The notes beneath the pieces were generated by a model. That model had not been told where the DNA came from. It searched no databases and saw only the letters and a program-made list of their open reading frames with translations. Below, piece by piece: positions 1-7,483 of a stretch of 18,491 bases of DNA. Within the stretch, counting starts at the first letter, position 1. Each line of letters opens with the position of its first letter. This DNA comes from Clostridia bacterium (GTDB taxonomy: Bacteria > Bacillota > Clostridia > Peptostreptococcales > Anaerovoracaceae): the NCBI GenBank assembly GCA_900754795.1, contig CAAEEA010000055.1, positions 1-18,491 of the forward strand, read 5' to 3'. The translations under genes were made by a program, and so were the position numbers.

Positions 1-1173
1 ACGATAACGATATACACCGGACAGGAAGAAGATGAGACAGCAGGGTTCAGACCCTCCGGAAAATCCGCCGTCACCGCGGCCGCCGCTTCGGCGGTTCTGA
101 CAGCGGCAGCCGCGGCGGTGGCGGCGGGATCACAGGGAAGTGTTCCCGGAGAAAACACCGTAGTATACTGGCTCACATGCTGGTCATCAGTGATGAGCGC
201 CCTGTGCGCGGTGCCTTTTTCAGCGGCGGACAGAGTCAGACTTTACAGAGCCGCTCAGAGAGCCGCAAAAGATGGAATAATATTGAGATCGGCACGGCTG
301 CTGGAAAAACTGAGCGAAATACAGACACTGATCATAGAACATGATCAGATAGGCACCGGGAAATATAAGATAGCCGACATTCTGCCCATTTCCGGTCCGG
401 GAGAGGAAGAAATCAGAGACCTCATCGGAGATAAAACTCCCCGCGGGAAGAACACAAAGATAGCGCTGAACAGGGGAGAGAAAGAGTATACCCTTGCGCC
501 GCCGTCGCTCATAAAAGGACAGGCAGAGGAAGAAAAAACATGGAAAGAAGCGCGGATACATTGTGAAATGATGAAGCGTATGGGGAGAAAACCCATGATC
601 ATGGCAGAAGACGGAAAGCTCAGAGCTGTGGTCTCTTTTGAAGAATATATTGATCCCAACGCGCCGGAAGCCATGACCATGATCAATACCATGGGCATCA
701 GAACAGTGATGGTTGCAAGACGTGACCGGCTGATAGCGGAGGCGGCGGGGCGCAGAGCCGGAGCGTCAGAAGTCTGGACAGTCAGGTCAGCCGCCGGTCT
801 GAGAGAAAAAACAGCTCGTATGAGAGAGGCGGGAGAGTTAACAGCCGCGGCCGGATCAGACGTAAAAAAAGTATCCGCCATGGGAACGGATCTGACTATA
901 GGAATGGGAAAGACCCGCGGCAGCGGTCAGGCCGATATACTAATGCCCGATGATGACCTGCTTAAAGTCGAAAAACTTTTAGGCGACGCCCGCCGGATCG
1001 GCAGAGCAAAACGCCGGGCACGGGTATGGGCGGCCTTGTATGACGCCGCGGCGGCGCTGGTTTTCTCCGGGCTTCTTTTTCCTGTTATGGGACAGATACT
1101 GCCGCCGGAGGCGGGACCGGCAGTCTTTATATTATTTGCAATAATAAGCCTGATACTTCCATTCCGGCGCTGA
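1..1173 (+). CDS. Degenerate P1B-type (heavy-metal) P-type ATPase homologue, 5' end outside the window
   Basis: The reading frame is open from base 1, so the gene starts upstream and only the last 390 codons are seen. The order of landmarks is that of a P1B ATPase: hydrophobic helices, a RAAKDGII segment (usual RAAKRGIL), the phosphorylation-loop region, a GKLRAVVSF...DP..PEA segment, GIRTVM, DLTIGMG, a QADILMPDDDL segment and two C-terminal membrane helices. Every catalytic element is replaced. The CPC metal site reads C-A-V. The DKTGT loop (about 337-360) reads EHDQIGTG, with Glu at the position of the phosphorylated Asp. TGD (715-723) reads ARR. GDGxNDxP (844-870) reads AGSDVKKV. The nucleotide-binding domain is also short, with no HP motif. 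An intact frame through these changes suggests a maintained pseudo-enzyme rather than a decaying gene. A non-transporting regulatory or scaffold role is possible but is inference. The family assignment is firm by pattern; the function is unknown. Confidence 0.75.
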   Translation, partial: TITIYTGQEEDETAGFRPSGKSAVTAAAASAVLTAAAAAVAAGSQGSVPGENTVVYWLTCWSSVMSALCAVPFSAADRVRLYRAAQRAAKDGIILRSARLLEKLSEIQTLIIEHDQIGTGKYKIADILPISGPGEEEIRDLIGDKTPRGKNTKIALNRGEKEYTLAPPSLIKGQAEEEKTWKEARIHCEMMKRMGRKPMIMAEDGKLRAVVSFEEYIDPNAPEAMTMINTMGIRTVMVARRDRLIAEAAGRRAGASEVWTVRSAAGLREKTARMREAGELTAAAGSDVKKVSAMGTDLTIGMGKTRGSGQADILMPDDDLLKVEKLLGDARRIGRAKRRARVWAALYDAAAALVFSGLLFPVMGQILPPEAGPAVFILFAIISLILPFRR

Positions 1174-1252
1174 ATATGGTAAAATAAATCAGCAGTTAAC
1201 AATCCGCAGAGGAACCGGGGTTTTCCGGGAGCCGGAAAGAGAAAGGCAAAAA

Positions 1253-2275
1253 ATGGACAATAGATATTATTACAGGCTTTTAGGCCTTTCCGGAGAGTCA
1301 TCGCCGGAAAAAATACAGTCGGCATATGAGTCCCGTATGGAAAAACTCCATTCATCCGATTATGCCGACGACCCTGTTTACGCGAAGAAAAAAATGGCCG
1401 AAGTCACCATGGCCTATAATGTTCTTACAGGCAAGTCCGCGCCGGTAAGCAGGGGTCAGAAAAAGGCGGCCTTTGAGAAATTTAAGGATTTCATAGAAGA
1501 CAGAGAAGGAAACGACACGGAAGAAGAGCTGCACGACTACGATGATTTCCGCGCGGAGCGAAAGACTCAGAAAAAAAGCACAAGAGCCAAAGTTTCCCGG
1601 GCAAAGAGAATGCGCCGGGAGCCGGCGGGCGACAGGAGAGGATCTGTCCCGTACGGAGCCGGTGAGCGCCGGAGCTCAGGCAAACGGAAGTATATAGTAG
1701 TCGCCGTCATATTTTTAGTAATATTCGCTATCACATTTTCGGCGGCGGCGCTGATCAACGGCGCGCTTAATTATTCTGCGGGATATAATGACTCTTTCTT
1801 TGATGATCTGTATACGGGTCTGTCCGGAGACGATTATGAATACGGGGGATATACGACGTCGCTGACAGCTTCGGAGATGGATCAGGCAGACAGGATAAGG
1901 GAGGCTGCCGCTCATATCGAGTATTACGACATGCTGGACACATCGACAATAAGCGATAATTACGATTACATAACATGGGACGAAGGCGTGGATCAGTATG
2001 CCAATGGAGAACTGCTCGATCATCTGTACGATCTCGTATATTCTTTCGGGATATACGACGTCACCGGATTCCTCGATTACATCACGGGGATAGAAGATTA
2101 TTTCTTCGACTACGATGACGCCGACTGCGCCACGGCTGTGGTCATCTATATGGGAGCTCCGGCCTTTGAAGAGATAGCCGGCTCCGAAGACCTGTCCACC
2201 GGCGAGGCGATTCTGACTTATTCCGATTACATTCAGTTCCTTGAGAGGGTTTCCTATGACTTCCTGCAAATATGA
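1253..2275 (+). CDS. Membrane-anchored J-like domain protein without HPD
   Basis: The protein has 340 residues. Residues 1-60 look like a DnaJ N-terminal helix bundle: YYRLLGL at the start, a helix ending EKLH, a DDP, then EVTMAYNVLTG, which matches the usual EINEAYEVL helix. The HPD tripeptide needed to stimulate DnaK is replaced by H33-S-S. A charged Lys/Arg/Asp/Glu linker (65-145) leads to one membrane helix (about 147-168). The rest (170-340) is acidic and rich in Tyr, Asp and Gly, and is predicted outside the membrane. ATG 1253 is preceded by GAAAGG at six bases. The 79-bp gap from the upstream gene shows no convincing terminator or promoter, and the 3' end overlaps mtnA by 20 bases. It is probably not a co-chaperone; its role is unknown. 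Confidence 0.72.
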   Translation: MDNRYYYRLLGLSGESSPEKIQSAYESRMEKLHSSDYADDPVYAKKKMAEVTMAYNVLTGKSAPVSRGQKKAAFEKFKDFIEDREGNDTEEELHDYDDFRAERKTQKKSTRAKVSRAKRMRREPAGDRRGSVPYGAGERRSSGKRKYIVVAVIFLVIFAITFSAAALINGALNYSAGYNDSFFDDLYTGLSGDDYEYGGYTTSLTASEMDQADRIREAAAHIEYYDMLDTSTISDNYDYITWDEGVDQYANGELLDHLYDLVYSFGIYDVTGFLDYITGIEDYFFDYDDADCATAVVIYMGAPAFEEIAGSEDLSTGEAILTYSDYIQFLERVSYDFLQI

Positions 2276-3359
2276 AGTATTTGATATATCTCCCGTAAAG
2301 TTCGACGGACAGACGCTGACTCTGCTGGATCAGACCGGGCTTCCGGGGGAAGAAAAGTATATTGAAATAAACACAAAAGAGGATATGTGGGACGCCATAT
2401 ATCATCTTAAAGTAAGAGGCGCTCCGGCCATCGGAGTCGCCGCGGCTTACGGACTTTACATAGAAGCCAGGAGATTTGTCCGGGAAAATGAAAAATCTGA
2501 GGCAGGCGTTGTGGGAAAAGATTTTTACGACAGATTTTCGGCTCACGTGCTTGCGAGCGCCGAATATCTTGAAAGCTCCAGGCCTACGGCCGTAAATCTT
2601 TCGTGGGCGCTCAAACGCATGGTATCCGTTTTCACCGGAGCCGGCAGAATTACGCCTGAGGAAGCTCTCAGTCTTCTCGAAAAAGAGGCGAATACCATCC
2701 GTGACGAAGACATAGCGGCCTGCAAGGCCATGGGAGAATACGGCCTTTCTCTGCTCAGACCCGGCATGGGTATACTGACCCACTGCAACGCCGGAACCAT
2801 AGCCACCGCGAAATACGGTACCTGCCTGGCGCCTATATATCTGGGACATGAGCGGGGATATGACTTCAAAGTCTTTGCCGACGAGACAAGACCGCTGCTC
2901 CAGGGAGCCAGACTGACATCGTGGGAGCTTGCAAGAGCCGGAGTGGACGTGACCCTCATATGTGACAATATGGCCGCTTCCGTGATGAAAAAAGGCTGGG
3001 TAAACGCCGTGGTAGTAGGCTGTGACAGAATGGCCGCCAACGGAGACGGAGCCAACAAGATCGGAACTTCGGCAGTCGCCATACTCGCGAAGGAATACGG
3101 AATACCGTTTTACATGTATGTTCCGACTTCGACGATTGACATGGATACTCCTGACGGAGATTCCATAGAGATAGAGCTGAGAAAGGGCGACGAGATATAT
3201 AAGATGTGGTACGAGAAACCGATGGCTCCGGAAGGGATTAAGACCTATAATCCGGCGTTTGACGTGACGGATCACAGATATATTACCGCGGTCATAACCG
3301 AAAAGGGAATAGTAAGACCGCCGTATGACGAAAACTTAAAAAAGATAATGGAAAGATAA
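2256..3359 (+). CDS. mtnA: S-methyl-5-thioribose-1-phosphate isomerase
   Basis: A 367-residue member of the MtnA/eIF2B-like isomerase family. It converts methylthioribose-1-phosphate to methylthioribulose-1-phosphate in the cytoplasm, a step of methylthioadenosine recycling. Landmarks are VRGAPAIGVAAAYG (53-66), THCNAGTIAT with catalytic Cys177, and GCDRMAANGD with catalytic Asp257 followed by NKIGT. It has full family length. ATG 2256 is chosen over an in-frame TTG at 2241 because GAGAGGG ends six bases before the ATG and actually includes that TTG. The gene overlaps the J-like gene by 20 bases and abuts the transporter gene with no gap, so it sits inside a co-transcribed train. No mtnK, mtnN or aldolase gene is in the window, so whether the organism runs the full methionine salvage pathway or only the DHAP shunt cannot be told. 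Confidence 0.95.
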   Translation: MTSCKYEVFDISPVKFDGQTLTLLDQTGLPGEEKYIEINTKEDMWDAIYHLKVRGAPAIGVAAAYGLYIEARRFVRENEKSEAGVVGKDFYDRFSAHVLASAEYLESSRPTAVNLSWALKRMVSVFTGAGRITPEEALSLLEKEANTIRDEDIAACKAMGEYGLSLLRPGMGILTHCNAGTIATAKYGTCLAPIYLGHERGYDFKVFADETRPLLQGARLTSWELARAGVDVTLICDNMAASVMKKGWVNAVVVGCDRMAANGDGANKIGTSAVAILAKEYGIPFYMYVPTSTIDMDTPDGDSIEIELRKGDEIYKMWYEKPMAPEGIKTYNPAFDVTDHRYITAVITEKGIVRPPYDENLKKIMER

Positions 3360-4283
3360 GTGAATCAAGTGATGGAAAAAACAGGAGAGAGAACAAATTT
3401 CATAGCAAAACACGCAAAGGTGGCGACGGTGTGCGCGGTTCTTTTCGGCGCCACATCGGGGATCCTCGGAAACCTGATAACAGCGTCGTCCATGGCGATC
3501 GGATTCTGGAGACTGACCATAGCCCTGCCGTTTTTTATAATACCGGCTCTGATGAATTCAGAGAAACGTGAAAAACTAAAGGCTGTGAGCAGACGTGACT
3601 ATCTGCTGTGTTTTGTGTCCGGAGCATTTCTGTTCTGCCACTTCTTTTCGTGGTTCAGCGCCGTCAAGCTGACAAATATCGCCAGCGCCTCGGTTCTGGC
3701 GGCTCTCCATCCTCTGGTGGTGCTCCTGATAACGGTTTTTGTATATAAGCGAAAAGTGAGTATCAGATCAGTGCTTGCCATAGCCGTAGCTCTCCTTGGA
3801 GGAGTACTGATAGTAGGGGCGGACTACAGCGCTTTTGCGGGAGGAAGCCTTGAAGGGAATATCTTCGCGTTCATGGCTGCAATGTTCATGGGACTTTATT
3901 TTTCCGTGGGAGACGCTGTCAGAAAGCGTGTGGACGGCAGCCTGTATGTGCTTCTGGTCTTTTCCGCCTGCTGGATATGCTTTACAGTCGGCGTTCTGGC
4001 AAGCGGCACGCCGGTGCTTGGGTACAGGCCGGCAGATTATCTGCTGCTGATAGTTATGGCTTTTGTCTGTCAGATAGGATCCCACGCCGTCTTTAATATG
4101 TGTATAGGCCATGTGAGCTCCCTGTACGTATCTACATGGGAGACAGCGGACGCGGTATTTGCCACGATCATGGCTGTAATATTCCTCGGACAGATCCCTG
4201 AAGGCTATGAACTCATAGGGTGCGTGGTCGTTGTAGGGGCGCTCCTTTATTATAACAGGCAGGAGAATAAGAATAAGCAATGA
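3360..4283 (+). CDS. EamA/DMT-superfamily transporter, ten predicted helices
   Basis: The protein has about 307 residues with two similar halves of hydrophobic helices, the usual two EamA repeats of drug/metabolite transporters. Visible marks are FGATSGILGNL in helix 1, SAVKLTNIASASVLAALHPL before the middle, a basic YKRKVS loop, and ALLGGVLIVGADY. The second half carries GLYFSVGDAVRK and SLYVSTWETADAVFATIMAVIFLGQ, the latter resembling the conserved motif late in the second EamA unit. The substrate cannot be inferred. The start is uncertain: GTG 3360 directly follows the mtnA stop and has GGAAAG upstream, while ATG 3372 has no good ribosome binding site. The 3' end overlaps scpA by four bases (ATGA), so translation is probably coupled. 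Confidence 0.88.
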   Translation: MNQVMEKTGERTNFIAKHAKVATVCAVLFGATSGILGNLITASSMAIGFWRLTIALPFFIIPALMNSEKREKLKAVSRRDYLLCFVSGAFLFCHFFSWFSAVKLTNIASASVLAALHPLVVLLITVFVYKRKVSIRSVLAIAVALLGGVLIVGADYSAFAGGSLEGNIFAFMAAMFMGLYFSVGDAVRKRVDGSLYVLLVFSACWICFTVGVLASGTPVLGYRPADYLLLIVMAFVCQIGSHAVFNMCIGHVSSLYVSTWETADAVFATIMAVIFLGQIPEGYELIGCVVVVGALLYYNRQENKNKQ

Positions 4284-5047
4284 GTTACAAAGTAAGGATA
4301 AAATCCTTTGAAGGCCCTTTTGATCTTCTTGTTTATCTGATCGAAAACGCCCAGATGAGCATATATGATATAGAGATAAGCAGTATAACAGAGCAGTATC
4401 TGGAATATATCAGAGCCATGAAAGAAATGGATATTGCCGTGGGTACTGAATTTATGGTACTGGCGTCGTCTCTTATAGAGATAAAGTCCAAAATGATACT
4501 GCCTCGTATCAGTGCCTCCGGAGAGATGACCGTGGAAGAAGACCCGAGGACGGAACTTGTCACAAGGCTCATCGAATACAAGAAATTCAAAAAAGCGGCG
4601 GAGATCCTCAGAGAGCAGGAAGAAAGAGCAGAAAGCATTTTTGCCAAACCTCAGGAGGACATTTCCCAATATACCGACTCGCCGGACGAGTATCTGAGCC
4701 TTGATCTGAAACAGTTTGCCGGAGCGTTTTCCGCGTTTATTGAGAGAAAACAGAGAATGGATTCTGTACGCAGACATTATACGAGAATAAGCCGGGAGAG
4801 AGCTTCCGTTGAGAGCCGTATTTCTTACATCGCAGGGCGTCTCCGCAAAAGCCTTGGCCGCATCTTTGATTTCAGAGAACTGATCCCGGAGAAAAAAGAC
4901 CGCTATGACGTAATAGTAACTTTTGTGTCGCTGCTCGAAATGGCCAAGGAGAGAGTGGTGAACCTGAGTCAGAAGACGCTGTTCGGCGACATAGAAGTTG
5001 AGGCCGGGGAGAGAATAAACGAAGGAGATGTAAAATATGAGCAGTAA
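4280..5047 (+). CDS. scpA: Segregation and condensation protein A (kleisin)
   Basis: A 255-residue protein of normal length for ScpA, the kleisin that bridges the Smc dimer and the ScpB dimer in the bacterial condensin complex acting on the nucleoid. The N terminus has the family signature FEGPFDLLVYLIE, followed by MSIYDIEISSITEQYLEYI. The segment ASSLIEIKSKMILPR is also typical. The acidic middle is variable, and the C-terminal winged-helix segment includes FVSLLEMAKERVVNLSQ. ATG 4280 overlaps the transporter stop, and the 3' end overlaps scpB by 11 bases. No Smc gene is in the window, which is usual. Confidence 0.96.
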   Translation: MSYKVRIKSFEGPFDLLVYLIENAQMSIYDIEISSITEQYLEYIRAMKEMDIAVGTEFMVLASSLIEIKSKMILPRISASGEMTVEEDPRTELVTRLIEYKKFKKAAEILREQEERAESIFAKPQEDISQYTDSPDEYLSLDLKQFAGAFSAFIERKQRMDSVRRHYTRISRERASVESRISYIAGRLRKSLGRIFDFRELIPEKKDRYDVIVTFVSLLEMAKERVVNLSQKTLFGDIEVEAGERINEGDVKYEQ

Positions 5048-5636
5048 AAAAGCCATCAAATCCGCCTTTGAATCCATGATGTTCACCTGGGGTGAACCTC
5101 TGGACGCCAAAACGGCCGCTGATGTCTTCAATATAACAAAGCAGGAAGCGATAGAATATTTTACGGAATTACAGCAGGAATACGAACAGGAAGGCCGGGG
5201 GATTGTGATACGCCGTATCAATCAGTCTTTTCAGTTTGTCACAAGAGAAGAAAACGCCGACTACATCCGCCGCCTCTGCACCCCGGTGAAGATCAGAAGG
5301 CTTTCCCAGTCGGCTCTTGAAGTGCTGGCCATAATCGCTTACAAACAGCCGGTTACAAAAGGAGAGATAGAAGCTATCAGAGGGATCAGGTGCGACCGGG
5401 TCGTAGACGGACTGATGAAAAAAGACCTGATATGCGAAAAAGGCCGCGCCGATTCCGTGGGAAGACCAATACTGTACGGGACTACAGACACGTTCCTGCA
5501 AAATTTCGGCTTTTCATCCATAAAAGATCTGCCTGAGATAGATGATATTGAAAGCGTCGTTACCGGCGACAGCGGCGAAGACGCCGAAATTGAAAGCGAA
5601 ATACTTTCGGAAGGTCAGATCAGAATAGAAATGTAA
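5037..5636 (+). CDS. scpB: Segregation and condensation protein B
   Basis: A 199-residue winged-helix protein, the dimeric partner that binds ScpA in the Smc-ScpAB condensin. Landmarks are ESMMFTWGEPLDAKTAADVF at the start, an RRINQSFQFVTR strand, LSQSALEVLAIIAYKQPVTK and IEAIRGIRCDRVVDGL in the second winged helix, and GRPILYGTTDTFLQNFG. The last 35 residues are acidic and variable. GAAGGAGATG six bases before ATG 5037 is a strong ribosome binding site lying inside scpA. The gene is last in the train before the hairpin at 5645. Confidence 0.96.
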   Translation: MSSKKAIKSAFESMMFTWGEPLDAKTAADVFNITKQEAIEYFTELQQEYEQEGRGIVIRRINQSFQFVTREENADYIRRLCTPVKIRRLSQSALEVLAIIAYKQPVTKGEIEAIRGIRCDRVVDGLMKKDLICEKGRADSVGRPILYGTTDTFLQNFGFSSIKDLPEIDDIESVVTGDSGEDAEIESEILSEGQIRIEM

Positions 5637-5644
5637 AGGAATAT

Positions 5645-5684
5645 AACTCCTTCTCAGCAGTAAAATGTTGAGGGGGAGTTTTTT
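5645..5684 (+). terminator. Hairpin with T-run that also encloses the next ribosome binding site
   Basis: A 12-bp stem (5645-5656 with 5669-5680, two G-T pairs) closes a 12-base loop and runs directly into six T bases (5679-5684). This is a fair intrinsic terminator for the scpAB train. The right arm contains GAGGGGGAG (5670-5678), the only ribosome binding site for the carboxypeptidase whose ATG begins at 5685, the base after the T-run. Partial read-through with a masked ribosome binding site is therefore the expected behaviour. The dual role is inference. Confidence 0.65.
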
Positions 5685-6557
5685 ATGACCAGAAAAATCA
5701 GGATAATGCTTTTAGCGTGCTTTTTATTCGGAGTCCTGGGCGGAATATGGGGGTATGTGAACGGATCTGACTTGCGCTTTCCGGCGCGGGAGAAAACCGC
5801 GGCGGCCGGCGTTTCACAGGAGATAGAAATCTCTGCTGAAGGAGCCATACTTATAGACGCGTCCGACGGCTCGGTTCTGTGGGAAAAGAACGCCGACAAA
5901 GAGCTTTATCCCGCCAGCACCACCAAGATAATGACCGCTCTCGTCGCCTTAGAGATCATGGACGAAACAGGAGCGGATCTGTCCGGCCGGATTACCGTCC
6001 CTGAAGAAGCGGCCGGCGTCGAAGGGTCTTCTGTTTATCTGAGAGCCGGGGAAAAACTGACAATGGAAGAGATACTTTACGGTATGATGCTCCGCTCCGG
6101 AAATGACGCGGCTATGGCCGCGGCGATATGCTGCGGAGGGGATCTGGAAACTTTTGTGGACAGAATGAACGAAAAGGCCGCGGAGCTGGGGTGCGTTTCA
6201 ACTCATTTTGTAAATCCCAGCGGTCTGCACAATGATGAGCACCGTACAACGGCGCGCGATCTGGCGGTAATAAGCGCGGAAGCCATGAAAAACGAGGACT
6301 TTCGCCGCATAGTCGCTGCCGAAACATGGCAAAGCGCCGATTCCGGCAGATCTTTTACAAACAAAAACAGAATGCTTGCGGAATATGACGGAGCGACCGG
6401 AATCAAGATAGGCTATACAAAGGCGGCCGGACGCGCCTTTGTGGGATCTGCCCGCAGGGGAGACCGGGAGCTCATCGCCGTGGTTTTAAACGACTATAAC
6501 TGGTTTGAAGACGTTTATAAACTTATGGACTATGGATTTAAGGAGGATGACAGATGA
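5685..6557 (+). CDS. Short D-alanyl-D-alanine carboxypeptidase (peptidase S11)
   Basis: A 290-residue penicillin-binding protein of the S11 family, which trims the terminal D-Ala of peptidoglycan stem peptides outside the membrane. A basic N terminus and a helix (about 6-25) form a signal peptide or anchor. Active-site motifs are S78-TT-K81 (within YPASTTKIMTA), S138-G-N140 (within LRSGNDAA) and K241-I-G243 (within GIKIGYTKAAG). The usual third motif is KTG, so Ile for Thr is a notable change. The protein ends soon after this domain, and the C-terminal beta domain of DacF/PBP5-type enzymes (about 100 residues more) is absent. It overlaps the next gene by four bases. The context next to scpAB resembles dacF placement, but a sporulation role cannot be shown. 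Confidence 0.9.
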   Translation: MTRKIRIMLLACFLFGVLGGIWGYVNGSDLRFPAREKTAAAGVSQEIEISAEGAILIDASDGSVLWEKNADKELYPASTTKIMTALVALEIMDETGADLSGRITVPEEAAGVEGSSVYLRAGEKLTMEEILYGMMLRSGNDAAMAAAICCGGDLETFVDRMNEKAAELGCVSTHFVNPSGLHNDEHRTTARDLAVISAEAMKNEDFRRIVAAETWQSADSGRSFTNKNRMLAEYDGATGIKIGYTKAAGRAFVGSARRGDRELIAVVLNDYNWFEDVYKLMDYGFKEDDR

Positions 6558-7471
6558 GCTATATCTGCGCTGACAGGGGGACGGACTGCTGTCCCTGCGC
6601 TCTGATGGAAGCCGGGCAGTGCTATACATGCGGCATGATAAGCAGAGGAAAATGTGACTGTAATTCCGGATGGCAGGGAGTATGCCCTTATTCGGAATAC
6701 GTGATGAGAGGAAAGGCCTCATCTCCCGGAAAAGCCGACAGGCCGTTCACAGTAGAAGAAAAAGAAGATTTCGCTCCCGATTTTTCGGTAGTAAGACTCG
6801 GCGCGCCCAGAGGGTTTTCTCTTAAATGCCGCCGGCCCGGTTCATTTATAATGGTAAAGAGCGGCAGCTGGTTCACGCCTCTTTCTGTGATGACATGCGG
6901 CGGCGAAAGCGTCTCAGTTGCCGTAAATGCCGCGGGGCCAAAAACCATGGAAATTCTCAGGCGCACAGCCACAGGAACCGTCTGGGAAATAAGGGGACCT
7001 TTTAATTCAGGACTGATCGGAGGAGAAAACATTGACTCCAAAGCGCCGTCTCTCATAGCGGCCAGAGGGATGGCTCTCATGCCCCTTTTGAACATAAAAG
7101 AACAGCTTTCCGGAAAGATCAAAAAGTTTTATTTCGACCCCGGCAGGCTGCCTCACGATTTTATTGCAAAATACGCCAAAGGCTTTGAGTGGGAAGAAAC
7201 CGCCATGGATACCGAAGCGGAAGCCGTCGCGGAAAAAATCATTTCAGGCTTTGAAGACTGCATGAGACATGCCGGCCGCAGACCCAATGTTTTTATCATG
7301 GTGTCTCCTTATTATGAAGAAAAATTAAGGACGGCGCTTTCTGCCTCAAATATCACGACCATACGGCCAAACCACAGCAACATGTGCTGCGGCGAAGGTC
7401 TCTGCGGCGCCTGCTCTTACACGGACGAAGAAGGAGTGACCGTAAGAAAATGCAAGTGCTTTGACATGTAG
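6554..7471 (+). CDS. PyrK-like flavin/iron-sulfur oxidoreductase subunit with N-terminal Cys cluster
   Basis: A 305-residue protein. The first 50 residues carry nine Cys (5, 12, 13, 15, 23, 26, 34, 36, 44), a pattern suited to an iron-sulfur or zinc module. Residues about 70-160 resemble a ferredoxin-reductase-type flavin barrel and 160-275 a nucleotide-binding lobe. The C terminus has C279-x4-C284-x2-C287-x12-C300, the [2Fe-2S] pattern of dihydroorotate dehydrogenase electron-transfer subunit PyrK. Two expected motifs are changed. The flavin R-P-x-S reads T-P-L-S, and the Gly-rich GGGxG nucleotide loop reads AARGMALMPLL. No pyrD-like partner is nearby. AGGAGG (6541-6546) lies seven bases before ATG 6554, which overlaps the carboxypeptidase stop. 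It is likely an electron carrier with an unknown partner. Confidence 0.7.
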   Translation: MSYICADRGTDCCPCALMEAGQCYTCGMISRGKCDCNSGWQGVCPYSEYVMRGKASSPGKADRPFTVEEKEDFAPDFSVVRLGAPRGFSLKCRRPGSFIMVKSGSWFTPLSVMTCGGESVSVAVNAAGPKTMEILRRTATGTVWEIRGPFNSGLIGGENIDSKAPSLIAARGMALMPLLNIKEQLSGKIKKFYFDPGRLPHDFIAKYAKGFEWEETAMDTEAEAVAEKIISGFEDCMRHAGRRPNVFIMVSPYYEEKLRTALSASNITTIRPNHSNMCCGEGLCGACSYTDEEGVTVRKCKCFDM

Positions 7472-7483
7472 TGACCGCGGTCA
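7472..7483. other. Perfect 12-base palindrome at the convergent gene junction
   Basis: The sequence TGACCGCGGTCA lies between the stop of the PyrK-like gene (7469-7471) and the end of thiN, and includes the thiN stop codon (7481-7483). The two genes converge with only nine bases between their stops. The palindrome has no loop and no adjacent T-run on either strand, so it is not a clear terminator. It may be chance or a protein site. Confidence 0.3.

Noticed and set aside
1174..1252. Possible promoter (TTCCAT, 17 bases, TAAAAT) before the J-like gene
   Set aside because: The -35 box matches only two of six positions; not supportable.
2142..3275. Long open frame on the - strand, 377 codons
   Set aside because: It lies antisense to mtnA, which has clear catalytic motifs. 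Its translation is low-complexity and has no recognisable domain or ribosome binding site.
4250..5221. Open frame of 323 codons on the - strand
   Set aside because: It is antisense to scpA and the start of scpB and has no recognisable motif.
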